Source: [Zimmermannella] alba NBRC 15616 (lineage in GTDB: Bacteria > Actinomycetota > Actinomycetes > Actinomycetales > Microbacteriaceae). From it: a DNA stretch of 64,000 nucleotides. The notes under the pieces are model-generated. The model saw only the letters and a list, made by a program, of their open reading frames with translations, made no database searches and was not told where the DNA came from. Location: assembly GCF_001570905.1 (NCBI RefSeq), contig NZ_BCSO01000007.1, positions 1-64,000 of the forward strand. The letters run 5' to 3'. A program made the position numbers and the translations under genes. Within the stretch, counting starts at the first letter, position 1. Every line of letters starts with the position of its first letter. Below, one piece after another: positions 50,877 to 60,094 of the stretch.

Positions 50877-51881
50877 ATGACTGACCCGAACGCTTTGCCG
50901 AGCCGCCACCTCGCTGGCGCTGTCGACCTGTCGAGCCTCGTGCAGCGCCACGAGCAGCCCGCGCGCCCGGCCCCGGCCGCTGCGCCGAGCCAGGATGCTG
51001 CGACGTCTGCGGCTGCTCCGTCCGAGGCAGGCCAGCCCCGTCCGCAGGGTGAGCCTGAGATCCCCGGCCCCGGTGAGCCCGTCGCGCACCTCGAGGACGT
51101 CGTCATCGACGCCGATCGGGAGCTCCTTGAGCAGTTCACGCCGCTCTCGCAGTTCGTTCCCGTCATCCTCGAAGCCCACAACGCTGCGCAGCCCGCATCC
51201 GAGACGCTCGCACGCGTCGTGCGTGGTCTTGCTGGCAAGGTGGTGCTCCTCCGCATCGACATCGACCGCCAGCAGGGCGTCGCGCAGCAGCCCGCCGTGC
51301 TCGCACTCCTCGCTGGCCGCGTCATGCCGCTCTACAACGGTGAGGCGAGCGAAGCAGAACTCCAGCAGCTCTTCGCCCAGCTCCTGCAGCTGGCCGCCCA
51401 GCAGGGCGTGCACAACACCGTGACCGTCGGCGAGGGTGCGGCTGAGACTGCCGAGCCGGAACCCAAGATCCCCGAGAACCACAAGCCCGCCTACGAGGCG
51501 ATCGAGCGACGCGACTACGAGGGCGCGATCGCCGCATTCGAGCAGGTGCTCCGCGAGCACCCCGCCGACCACGAAGCGAAGGCGGGTCTTGCCCAGGTGA
51601 AGCTCATCCACCGACTCCAGGGCCACACGCTCGACGAGGTTCGCCACCGCGCCGCGATGGAACCGGACAACCTCGACGCGCAGCTCGACGTCGCCGACCT
51701 CGACCTCTCGGGCGGACATGTTGCGGATGCTTTCCTGCGTCTGCTCGAGCTCTTCCCGAAGCAGGACGCGGATGGCAAGACGCGCATCCGTGAGCGCTTG
51801 CTTGAGCTCTTCATGATCGTCGGCGACGACGACCCGCGCGTGCTCAAGGCGCGTCAGCAGCTCGCCAACCTCCTGTTCTAG
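50877..51881 (+). CDS. YbbN-like thioredoxin-fold/TPR co-chaperone
   Basis: The 334-aa protein has a low-complexity Ala/Pro-rich N-terminus (residues 15-70), then a thioredoxin-like domain (about 80-190) without a CxxC active site: DVVIDADRELLEQF and VVLLRIDIDRQQGVAQQ. The C-terminus is a TPR-like helical array (EAIERRDYEGAIAAFEQVL...KAGLAQVKLI). This is the layout of E. coli CnoX/YbbN, which protects proteins from oxidative aggregation. Lack of CxxC fits a holdase and not a reductase. It ends at a strong bidirectional terminator. Confidence 0.85.
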   Translation: MTDPNALPSRHLAGAVDLSSLVQRHEQPARPAPAAAPSQDAATSAAAPSEAGQPRPQGEPEIPGPGEPVAHLEDVVIDADRELLEQFTPLSQFVPVILEAHNAAQPASETLARVVRGLAGKVVLLRIDIDRQQGVAQQPAVLALLAGRVMPLYNGEASEAELQQLFAQLLQLAAQQGVHNTVTVGEGAAETAEPEPKIPENHKPAYEAIERRDYEGAIAAFEQVLREHPADHEAKAGLAQVKLIHRLQGHTLDEVRHRAAMEPDNLDAQLDVADLDLSGGHVADAFLRLLELFPKQDADGKTRIRERLLELFMIVGDDDPRVLKARQQLANLLF

Positions 51882-51889
51882 CGAGCAGG

Positions 51890-51935
51890 CACAGCGAAGG
51901 GGCCGCGGTCACATGACCGCGGCCCCTTCGCTGTG
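51890..51935. terminator. Strong bidirectional terminator
   Basis: A perfect 22-bp stem (beginning CACAGCGAAGGGGCCGCGG) with only two unpaired bases at the centre lies between two convergent genes, 9 bases after one stop and 17 bases from the other. Confidence 0.9.
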
Positions 51936-51951
51936 TGGTCGGATTGAGCGG

Positions 51952-54330
51952 CTACGCCGAGCGGCGGAACCAGACGGCACCCAGCGGCGGCACCGTGATC
52001 TCAATCGAGTGCTCGAAACCGTGGGCGCCCTCGTTGCTCGAGTGGACGCCGCCGAGGTTCCCGACGCCAGAACCACCAAACTCAGTGGCGTCCGAGTTCA
52101 TGACCTCGCCCCAGAACCCGGCCTCCGGCACACCGATGCGGTAGTTCGAGAGGATCTGGTTCGAGAAGTTGAACACCATGACGATGTCATCCTCGGGCTT
52201 CGAGCCGCGGCGGATGAACGCGAGCGCCGAGTTCTGGCTGTCGCCACCGTTGATCCAACGAAGGCCATCCGGGTCAAAGTCGCGCTCCCAGAGGGCAGGG
52301 AAGGCGCGGTAGCGCTCGTTGAGGTGGCGCACGAACTGCTGCAGGCCGCGGTGCGGGGCCTGGTCGAGCAGCCACCAGTCAAGGCCGCGCGACTGGTTCC
52401 ACTCGGCTATCTGGCCAAACTCCTGTCCCATGAACAGCAGCTGCTTGCCGGGGTGACCCCACTGGTAGGCGAGGAACAGGCGCATTCCGGCGAGTTTCTG
52501 CCGGTGATCGCCCGGCATCTTTGTGAAGAGTGAACCCTTGCCGTGCACGACCTCGTCGTGGCTGATCGGCAGCATGTACTGCTCGCTCCACGCGTACACG
52601 TACGAGAAGGTGAGCTCGCCGTGGTGGTACGAGCGGTAGATCGGGTCACGCTCGACGTAGCGGAGCGTGTCGTTCATCCAGCCCATGTTCCACTTGAGGC
52701 CGAAGCCCAGGCCGTCCCAATCGGTGGGCTTGGTGACGCCCGGCCAGCTGGTTGACTCTTCGGCGATCATCATGATGCCGGGGTGGAGACGGTAGGCGGT
52801 CGCATTCGTCTCCTGGAGGAAACGGATCGCCTCAAGGTTTTCGCGTCCGCCGAACTCGTTCGGCAGCCACTCGTCACGCGAGTAGTCGAGGTAGAGCATC
52901 GATGCCACGGCATCCACGCGGAGTGCGTCGATGTGAAACTCCTCGAACCAGAAGAGCGCATTCGCGACGAGGAAGTTCCGCACCTGCGGGCTGCCGAAGT
53001 TGAACACGTAGGTGCCCCAGTCGGGCTGCTCGCCGCGGCGCGGGTCCGGGTGCTCGTAGAGGGGCTCGCCGTCGAAACGGCCGAGCGCCCACTCATCCTT
53101 CGGGAAGTGGCCCGGCACCCAGTCCATGATGACGCCGTAACCGGCCTGGTGAAGGCGGTCGATGAGGTAGCGCAGCTCGTCGGGAGAGCCAAGGCGCGAG
53201 GTCGGAGCGTAGTAGCCGGTGACCTGGTAACCCCACGAACCGCCGAAGGGGTGCTCAGCGAGCGGCATGAACTCAACGTGCGTGAACTGCATCTCGTCGA
53301 GGTAGGCGATGAGCTGATCGGCAGCATCCACGTAGCTCAGGCCATCGCGCCACGACATGAGGTGCAGCTCGTAGACACTGATCGGCTTCGTATGGGGGTC
53401 GTTGGCGGCACGCTCGGTCATCCACGCCGAGTCCTGCCACTCGTAGCTTGACGGGGCAGGGATGACGGATGCGGTCTGCGGCGGGCACTCCGTGTGGCGG
53501 GCCATCGGGTCGGCCTTCTCCACCCAGAATCCGTCGCGGTGGCGGATCTGGAACTTGTACGTTTCATGTTCGGTGACGCCCGGGACGAAGAGCTCCCACA
53601 CGCCGAGGTCGCCGAGGCGGCGCATCATGTGGCCGCGGCCATCCCAACCATTGAACGAACCGATGACGCGAACCGCACTCGCACGCGGCGCCCACACGGT
53701 GAAGGACGTGCCCAGCACGGCGACGTTCGTGCCCCAGTGCTCGCGCACGTGCGCACCCATGACGTGCCAGAGGCGCTCGTGGCGACCCTCACCGAAGAGG
53801 AAGAGGTCGATTTCGCCAATCGACGGCGTGAAGCGGTACGGGTCGTCGCGGACATCCAGGTGACCGCCCTCGTAGCGAGCCTCGATCGTGTAGTCGTCGA
53901 GGCCGTAGCTGTGGGTTCCCGTCCAAATGCCGTGCGAAAGGTGCTCAAGTTCGATGCGGGCACCGCTCGTCCGGAGCACCGCAGTGACGGTCTTGGCGAA
54001 CGGGCGACGCACGCGGATCGTGACTTCGTTCGGGGCTGCGCCCGGGTGTTGACCGAGGACCGTGTGCGGGTCACCGTGCTCACCCTGCTCGAGGGCAGCA
54101 AGCTCAGCATCCGAGAACTCGGGGCCGGGAGCCGTGACGTCCTCGGGGCCTGCCTCGGGAACCTCAGTAGGCGCATCCGGAGCCGTCACCTCGCGAGCAG
54201 TCTCTGGCGCACCGGCGTGACGTGGTGCGCTCGCGGGTGCATCGGCACGGGTCACAAGCTCCGCCTCGGCAGGGTTCGCGGTCGCGGGTGTGCCCTGCTC
54301 GGGAAGCTCCGGGGTCGTGTTGGGCGACAT
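51952..54330 (-). CDS. glgB: 1,4-alpha-glucan branching enzyme
   Basis: GlgB introduces alpha-1,6 branches in glycogen. The ATG at 54330 gives 792 aa: a low-complexity Ala/Pro/Glu N-terminus (about 75 residues), a CBM48-like N domain (LGQHPGAAPNEVTIRV), then a GH13 barrel. Catalytic residues are in ALRVDAVASMLY (Asp about 473), MMIAEESTSWPGV (Glu) and LPISHDEVVHGKGS (the His-Asp pair). It lies 63 bases downstream of glgE and both are on the same strand; glgX is upstream of them. Confidence 0.97.
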   Translation of the reverse strand: MSPNTTPELPEQGTPATANPAEAELVTRADAPASAPRHAGAPETAREVTAPDAPTEVPEAGPEDVTAPGPEFSDAELAALEQGEHGDPHTVLGQHPGAAPNEVTIRVRRPFAKTVTAVLRTSGARIELEHLSHGIWTGTHSYGLDDYTIEARYEGGHLDVRDDPYRFTPSIGEIDLFLFGEGRHERLWHVMGAHVREHWGTNVAVLGTSFTVWAPRASAVRVIGSFNGWDGRGHMMRRLGDLGVWELFVPGVTEHETYKFQIRHRDGFWVEKADPMARHTECPPQTASVIPAPSSYEWQDSAWMTERAANDPHTKPISVYELHLMSWRDGLSYVDAADQLIAYLDEMQFTHVEFMPLAEHPFGGSWGYQVTGYYAPTSRLGSPDELRYLIDRLHQAGYGVIMDWVPGHFPKDEWALGRFDGEPLYEHPDPRRGEQPDWGTYVFNFGSPQVRNFLVANALFWFEEFHIDALRVDAVASMLYLDYSRDEWLPNEFGGRENLEAIRFLQETNATAYRLHPGIMMIAEESTSWPGVTKPTDWDGLGFGLKWNMGWMNDTLRYVERDPIYRSYHHGELTFSYVYAWSEQYMLPISHDEVVHGKGSLFTKMPGDHRQKLAGMRLFLAYQWGHPGKQLLFMGQEFGQIAEWNQSRGLDWWLLDQAPHRGLQQFVRHLNERYRAFPALWERDFDPDGLRWINGGDSQNSALAFIRRGSKPEDDIVMVFNFSNQILSNYRIGVPEAGFWGEVMNSDATEFGGSGVGNLGGVHSSNEGAHGFEHSIEITVPPLGAVWFRRSA

Positions 54331-54393
54331 GATCGCTCCGTTCTGTCGAGGGTCAGGATGCGGGAATCGCGCTCGTCCGGGCACGTTCAATCC

Positions 54394-56595
54394 CTAGCTG
54401 TGCTTGACGTGCAGGATGTGCGCGGGCACTTCGTGCGGGTCGAGGCGCACGTAGTTGTTCGTGCCCCACTCCCAGTGCGCGCCCGTCACGAGGTCTTCCA
54501 CCTCGAAGCGGCTTGCACCATCCAGGCCGAACTTCGTCGGGTCGAGCCACACGGTCGCTTCGATGACGCTGTGCGGGTTGAGTGCGACGACGACGATGAT
54601 CGTGTCGGCTTCGCCGTTCGGGCTGTGCTCGGCGGCAAGGTGCTTCGAGAAGACGAGGAGGTCGTCGCTCGAGGAGTACTGCACCTCGAAGTTGCCGAGC
54701 TGCTCGAGTGTCGGGTGGGCATGGCGGATGGCGTTGAGCTTCGTCACGTACGGGGCGATCGAGCGGCCCGCGGCCTCTTCGGCTGCCCAGTCGCGCTGCT
54801 TGAACTCGTACTTTTCGTTGTCGATGTTCTCTTCGGCGCCCGGGCGAGCAACGTTCTCGATGAGCTCGTAGCCTGCGTACATGCCCCAGAGCGGGCCCGC
54901 CATGGCAGCGATCGTCGCGCGAATCTCGTACGCCGGGCGGCCACCGAACTGGAGATACTCGGTGAGGATGTCCGGGGTGTTCACGAAGAGATTCGGGCGC
55001 ATGAACGCCGAGGTTTCCTTCGAGATGCTCGTGAGGAACTCCTCGAGCTCCTGCTTCGTGTTGCGCCAGGTGAAGTACGAGTACGACTGCTGGAAGCCTG
55101 CCTGCGCGAGCGCCTGCATGACGGCCGGACGCGTGAACGCCTCCGCGAGGAAGACAACCTCCGGGTGAAGCGCCCGCACCTCGTAGATGACCCACTCCCA
55201 GAACTGGAGCGGCTTCGTGTGTGGGTTGTCGATGCGGAAGATCTTCACGCCCTGCGTCACCCAGTACTCGAACATCTCGAGGATCTCGGTGTACAGGCCG
55301 TTGCGGTCACCGTCGAAGTTGAGCGGGTAAATGTCCTGGTACTTCTTCGGCGGGTTCTCGGCGTAGGCGATGGAGCCATCGGGGAGGACGGTGAACCAGT
55401 CCTCGTGCTCGGCAACCCATGGGTGATCGGGGGTCGCCTGGAGGGCGATGTCGAGGGCGAGTTCCATACCGAGGCGCTCGACCTCGCTGCGGAAGTAGCG
55501 GAAGTCCTCGATCGTGCCGAGTTCCGGGTGAATATCAGTGTGACCACCCTCGCTCGCGCCGATAGCCCACGGCGAACCGGGGTCGTTCGGGCCTGCTGTA
55601 AGCGTGTTGTTCGGGCCCTTACGGTTCGTGCGGCCGATCGGGTGGATCGGCGGCAGGTAGACGACGTCGAAGCCCATCTCGCGCACGGCGGGGAGGCGTT
55701 CGGCGGCGGTGCGGAAGGTACCGCTCGTCCAGGAGCCATCGTCGTGCTTGATGGCGCCTTCGGAGCGCGGGAAGAGCTCATACCAGGCGGCGACACCAGC
55801 GATCTTCCGGTTCACGTCGATGAGACGCTCCGGCGAGTGGGTGACGAGCTCGCGGATCGGCTCGCGCTCGAGGGCGTCAAGGACGTCCTCGAGCAGCATC
55901 CCCCCAAGGCGCTCCGGCGTCGTGAGCTCGCGGTTGCGGGCGGTCGCGGCGGCTTCGTCCTGACCGGCGCGTTCCATGAGGCGGGCACCCTGCTCGAGCA
56001 TGATCTCGACGTCCACACCCGCAGCGATCTTGATCTCTGCGTTGTGGCGCCACGTCGAGAAGACATCCGCCCAGGCCTCAACGTGCCAGCGGTGCATGCC
56101 GATGCCGGTGAGCTGAACACTGCACTCCCAGCTGTCGGTGCCGGGGGCACCCGGGTGCATTCGGTGGCGGGCCGTTTCGCCATCGGGGGTGTTTATGACG
56201 AGTTCGACGCCGATGAGGTCGTGTCCCTCGCGGAAGCTCACGCACGAGAAGGGGATGACGTCGCCCTCGACAGCCTTCGTCGGCCAAAGCTCGTCTTCGA
56301 TCTGCGGGCGGAGCTTGAAAATCGGGATGCGGCCAACGACCGGCGTGTAGCCGGAACCGGGGAACGTCTCAGGCACGTCGTGCTCCTCATTGTGCTCGGT
56401 GATCTCAGCCGGGGTTGCCGATGCGGTGAGCTCCTCGGCGGGAGCGTTCGGCTCCGCGCTCGCAGGCGTCACCGGTGCCGGGGCCTCAGGCTCAGCATCC
56501 TCCTGCGCGCGCAGCACAGGGGGGAAGAATGAGAACCGGCGGCGGCCCTCGTTGGTGTTCGTCGTCTGGTCGTCGGATCCACGTGTCGCAGCCAC
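54394..56595 (-). CDS. glgE: Maltosyltransferase GlgE
   Basis: GlgE extends alpha-1,4-glucans using maltose-1-phosphate and is essential in mycobacteria lacking other outlets. The 733-aa protein has an N-terminal low-complexity region (about 90 residues), an N domain, and the GH13 barrel with the nucleophile in VKIFRIDNPHTKP (Asp about 456) and VFLAEAFTRPAVMQ (acid/base Glu). SPWAIGASEGGHTDIHPELG is a signature of GlgE. GTG start. It needs maltose-1-P, made in other species by Mak/Pep2 or GlgM; neither gene is in the window, so the donor must be made elsewhere. Confidence 0.95.
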   Translation of the reverse strand: MAATRGSDDQTTNTNEGRRRFSFFPPVLRAQEDAEPEAPAPVTPASAEPNAPAEELTASATPAEITEHNEEHDVPETFPGSGYTPVVGRIPIFKLRPQIEDELWPTKAVEGDVIPFSCVSFREGHDLIGVELVINTPDGETARHRMHPGAPGTDSWECSVQLTGIGMHRWHVEAWADVFSTWRHNAEIKIAAGVDVEIMLEQGARLMERAGQDEAAATARNRELTTPERLGGMLLEDVLDALEREPIRELVTHSPERLIDVNRKIAGVAAWYELFPRSEGAIKHDDGSWTSGTFRTAAERLPAVREMGFDVVYLPPIHPIGRTNRKGPNNTLTAGPNDPGSPWAIGASEGGHTDIHPELGTIEDFRYFRSEVERLGMELALDIALQATPDHPWVAEHEDWFTVLPDGSIAYAENPPKKYQDIYPLNFDGDRNGLYTEILEMFEYWVTQGVKIFRIDNPHTKPLQFWEWVIYEVRALHPEVVFLAEAFTRPAVMQALAQAGFQQSYSYFTWRNTKQELEEFLTSISKETSAFMRPNLFVNTPDILTEYLQFGGRPAYEIRATIAAMAGPLWGMYAGYELIENVARPGAEENIDNEKYEFKQRDWAAEEAAGRSIAPYVTKLNAIRHAHPTLEQLGNFEVQYSSSDDLLVFSKHLAAEHSPNGEADTIIVVVALNPHSVIEATVWLDPTKFGLDGASRFEVEDLVTGAHWEWGTNNYVRLDPHEVPAHILHVKHS

Positions 56596-56642
56596 GTTCG
56601 TGACGTTAGCGGAACGACTTGACCGCCAGGTGGGTGTGTCCC

Positions 56643-58745
56643 TTAGTCGCGATCCTGGTGGTGCGCGAGGTAGACGCGGATGGACGGGCCCTCGATCCGG
56701 TGCGTGGATTCGGGGAGCACGCAGTGCATGCGCCCGTTTTCGGCGAGATCGTGCGGATGCTCAAGCGAGGAGTCCCAGAGGAGCTCGTAGCCAAAAATCC
56801 CGTCCACCGCGGGAGGCCGCAAGAGTGCTTCCTCCTCAAGACCGTGCAGGACGATGAGGAGATCTTCGCGGATGAGGGAACCGTCACCGCTCGCGTCGGG
56901 CACCAGGCTGGAGGCGAGGTACTGCACGCAGCGTCCGGTGGGGGAGCCCCAGAGTTCGGCCTGCATGGTGTCGCCGAGGGCGTCGAACCACTCGATACGC
57001 GTGCTGCCTTCCTCAAGCTCAGTGCCGTGGTTGAAGGAGCGAGGCCGGAGGGTGCGGTACTTCGCGCGGATGTCGAGGAGCCTGGCCAGGTGCGCCTGTT
57101 GCGCGAGCTGGTGCTCGTCGCGTTCCCAGTCGATCCAGGTGAGCGGTGAATCCTGGTTGTAGGGGTTGTTGTTGCCTCGCTGGCTGCGGCCAAACTCATC
57201 GCCCGCGCACACCATGGGGACACCAGCGGACAGGCACAGCGTCCCGAGGAGGTTCCGCATTGCCAGGCGGCGGTCGCGCTCGATCACGTCGTCGTTCGAG
57301 GGGCCTTCGACGCCGAAGTTGAAGGAGCGGTTGTTCGTCGTGCCGTCGCGGCCGAGCTCGGCGTTGAGGAGGTTGTGTTTCACGTTGTACGAGACGAGGT
57401 CTCGCAGCGTGAAGCCATCGTGCGCGGTGACGAAGTTGACGGTCGCGATCGGGCCGCGCTCGTCCTTGAAGACGTCAGAGCTGCCGGCGAGGGCGGTCGC
57501 AAGCTCTGCGGGCCCGTTGCCGGGATCGCCGTTCTGTCGGGCATGGGCGAGGTCGCGAATCCAGAATTGGCGTGCGCGGTCGCGGAAGTGGTCGTTCCAT
57601 TCCGACCATCCCGTCGCGAAGTGGCCGGTCTGCCAGCCACCCGAGCCGATATCCCAGGGCTCGGCAATGAGGTGAAGCCCGGCCAGGCGCGGGTCGCGTT
57701 GCATGTCTTCGAGGAGCGGGTGGTGCGGGTCGAACACGGTGTTGCCGTCGCGGCCGAGCGTCGCTGCCAGGTCGAAACGGAAGCCGTCGATGCCGAAGTG
57801 CTCGGTCCAATACGCGAGCGAGTCGAGCACGAGCTGTCGGACGGCGTCCTCGGCCGTGTTGAGCGCATTGCCGCAGCCGGTCACATCGAGGTACTCATCC
57901 TGGCCGTCGAAGCGGTAGTAGAGCGCATTGTCGAGGCCGCGGAACGAGGAGGTCGAGCCCTTCGCGGGCTGCTGTTCGGCCGAGTGGTTGTAGACGACAT
58001 CGAGCAGGACGCTGATGCCTGCTGCGTGGAGCGCGTCGACGGCGCCGCGGAGCTCGGCAACCACCGCATCCGGCCCTGCCGCGAGCGCCGCGGGGGAGGC
58101 GTAGCCGAGGTGCGGGGCGAAGAAGCCGACGCTCGAGTAGCCCCAGTAGTTCGTCATGTCCTGCAGGCGCAGGAACTTCTCGGTCGCAATCGCGTGGACG
58201 GGGAGGAGCTCCACCGCGTTGACGCCAAGCTCGACGAGGTGTGCGATGACGGCTTCGTGGCCGAGTGCCGCGTAGCTGCCTCGAATCTCCTCCGGCACAA
58301 ACGGCGCGAGCTTCGTGAGACCCTTCACGTGCGCTTCGTAGATGACGAGATCTTCGCGCGGTGTGCACGGCTTGGGCGCTCGCCACTCAGGCAGCCCGGC
58401 GGCCGGGTCGGTGGCGACGCCGCACCAGATCGGGCGACGAGCCGTCCCGATGTTGTCGATGTGTCGCGCGTAGGGGTCAAGGAGGAGCCGTTCGCTGTCA
58501 AAAGCGTTGCGCGGGCCGTCCGGGCCGCTTGCGCGAAGGGCGTAGCGGTCGCCCGGGCGAAGGGCATCGGTTCGCGCCTCCCACACCTCGCTCTCGCAGT
58601 GCATCGGCAGCTGTGCGGTGACCTCGCCGCGCTCATCGATGAGGCACAGTTCCATCGAATCGGCATGCCGCGACACCACCCGAACTCGCGCACCAGCTTC
58701 GTTGAAGGTGACCCCAAGGTCGGGGTAGGGCTGAAAGATCGTCAT
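56643..58745 (-). CDS. glgX: Glycogen debranching enzyme GlgX
   Basis: GlgX is an isoamylase-type GH13 enzyme that removes short branches during glycogen breakdown. The 700-aa protein has a CBM48-like N domain, FAPHLGYAS and YNHSAEQ motifs, and the barrel catalytic residues in DGFRFDLAATLGRD (Asp about 325), LIAEPWDIGSGGW (Glu) and FVTAHDGFTLRDLVSYN. GlgX, GlgE and GlgB run in the same direction with 47- and 63-base gaps, so they are likely one operon that handles both synthesis and breakdown of glycogen. It is divergent from the cysteine desulfurase. Confidence 0.95.
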   Translation of the reverse strand: MTIFQPYPDLGVTFNEAGARVRVVSRHADSMELCLIDERGEVTAQLPMHCESEVWEARTDALRPGDRYALRASGPDGPRNAFDSERLLLDPYARHIDNIGTARRPIWCGVATDPAAGLPEWRAPKPCTPREDLVIYEAHVKGLTKLAPFVPEEIRGSYAALGHEAVIAHLVELGVNAVELLPVHAIATEKFLRLQDMTNYWGYSSVGFFAPHLGYASPAALAAGPDAVVAELRGAVDALHAAGISVLLDVVYNHSAEQQPAKGSTSSFRGLDNALYYRFDGQDEYLDVTGCGNALNTAEDAVRQLVLDSLAYWTEHFGIDGFRFDLAATLGRDGNTVFDPHHPLLEDMQRDPRLAGLHLIAEPWDIGSGGWQTGHFATGWSEWNDHFRDRARQFWIRDLAHARQNGDPGNGPAELATALAGSSDVFKDERGPIATVNFVTAHDGFTLRDLVSYNVKHNLLNAELGRDGTTNNRSFNFGVEGPSNDDVIERDRRLAMRNLLGTLCLSAGVPMVCAGDEFGRSQRGNNNPYNQDSPLTWIDWERDEHQLAQQAHLARLLDIRAKYRTLRPRSFNHGTELEEGSTRIEWFDALGDTMQAELWGSPTGRCVQYLASSLVPDASGDGSLIREDLLIVLHGLEEEALLRPPAVDGIFGYELLWDSSLEHPHDLAENGRMHCVLPESTHRIEGPSIRVYLAHHQDRD

Positions 58746-58894
58746 CGAAGGATTCCCTGTGGCGGAAGAGTGGCCGTGTGCGTCTCGGCGCGAGCAGGCC
58801 TGGGACGCTCAAGTGTACGAGGCGAAGGAGTATCGTGCCGTGAACGAGTGCGGGCATTCCCGCGACTCTCGACGTCGGCTGAAGGGATGACGCC

Positions 58895-60094
58895 ATGCCT
58901 CGCTACCTCGACCACGCAGCCACGAGCCCCATCCGTCCGGAGGCTCTCGCTGCGCTCACCGAGGCGTATCAGGATGTCGGCAACGCCTCCTCTGTGCACG
59001 GGCACGGCCAGGCAGCGAAGGCGCGCCTCGCGGACGCACGCGAGCGGATCGCTGTGCGACTCGGCGCCGAACCGATCGAGATCATCCTCACCTCCGGCGG
59101 TACGGAGAGCATCAACCTCGCGCTCACCGGCGGGTTCCGTGCCCGCCAGCGCGACGCAGAGCGGCCCGTCATCGTGTCCGCGGAGGGGGAGCACCACGCG
59201 ACCCTCGACACCCTCGAATCCCTGGCTCAGCGGGAGGGAGCAGAACTGCGTCTGGTGCCGCTCGATGCGGACGGTCGCATCCGCCTCGACGAGTTCGAGC
59301 GCGCCCTTGACGATCGTCACCGCATCGCGCTCGTGAGCCTCATCCACGCGAACAACGAAGTCGGCACCGTGCAGCCGATCCGTGCCGTCACCGCGCTCGC
59401 CCACGAGGCAGGCATCCCGGTCCACGTGGATGCGGTCGCCTCGCTCGGCCACCTCACCGTGGATGCCACCGCCCTCGGCGCAGACCTCCTCTCGGTGTCG
59501 GCCCACAAGATTGGCGGGCCGTTCGGTGTCGGCGCGCTTGTGACCCGGCGCTCGATGGAGCTTGTCCCGCTCATGCACGGCGGCAGTCAGCAGCGCGGAT
59601 TCCGCCCCGGCACGATCGACGTCCCCGGCGCGCTCGGCTTTGCCGCAGCCCTTGACGCCGCCTGCGAGCCAGCGGCGCTCGCGCTCGAGTGTGCGCGCCT
59701 TGACGGGCTCATTGACGAGCTGGCCGCCTCCATCACGGCGATTGATGGCGTCACCATCCGAGGCGCGGAGCTCGGTGCCGACTTCGAGGACGGCGGCGTC
59801 ATCGCCCGTGGCCGCGCGGCTGGCAACCTCCACTTCACTGTTGAGGGATGCCAGGGCGACTCCCTCCTCTTCCTCCTCGATATGGCAGGGATTTCCGTCT
59901 CCACCGGGTCTGCGTGTCAGGCGGGGGTACAGGAGCCCTCGCACGTGTTAAGCGCGATGGGTGTGCCGGAGGAGCACGTCCACGGTGCCCTCCGCATCAC
60001 GCTCGGCTGGACGTCCACGATCGAGGACGTGCAGGCGCTCGCGGCCGCACTGCCGGGCGTCATCGAACGCGCACGCCGGGCAGGCCGCTCGTGA
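58895..60094 (+). CDS. Cysteine desulfurase (IscS/NifS family)
   Basis: This PLP enzyme takes sulfur from cysteine for thio-tRNA or Fe-S cluster synthesis. The 399-aa protein starts MPRYLDHAATSPIRPEAL. Key residues: HHATLDTLE, the DAVASLGHLTVD Asp-box, the Schiff-base Lys in SVSAHKIGGPFGVG (Lys about 205), and the active Cys in STGSACQAGVQEPS (Cys about 341). Its partners (mnmA, iscU-like) are not in the window. Its stop overlaps the YeiH-like gene (GTGA), which suggests linked sulfur metabolism, though this is inference. Confidence 0.95.
   Translation: MPRYLDHAATSPIRPEALAALTEAYQDVGNASSVHGHGQAAKARLADARERIAVRLGAEPIEIILTSGGTESINLALTGGFRARQRDAERPVIVSAEGEHHATLDTLESLAQREGAELRLVPLDADGRIRLDEFERALDDRHRIALVSLIHANNEVGTVQPIRAVTALAHEAGIPVHVDAVASLGHLTVDATALGADLLSVSAHKIGGPFGVGALVTRRSMELVPLMHGGSQQRGFRPGTIDVPGALGFAAALDAACEPAALALECARLDGLIDELAASITAIDGVTIRGAELGADFEDGGVIARGRAAGNLHFTVEGCQGDSLLFLLDMAGISVSTGSACQAGVQEPSHVLSAMGVPEEHVHGALRITLGWTSTIEDVQALAAALPGVIERARRAGRS

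Noticed and set aside
49677-51719. 680-codon frame on the minus strand under the 725-aa and YbbN-like genes
   Set aside because: It has no recognisable motif and covers two real genes with strong starts and ribosome sites.
53494-56532. 1012-codon open frame antisense to glgE
   Set aside because: High-GC codon bias makes the third-frame antisense strand open; glgE on the other strand has full catalytic motifs.
57375-59336. 653-codon frame antisense to glgX and running into the desulfurase
   Set aside because: Crosses two genes with full catalytic motifs; composition is antisense-like.
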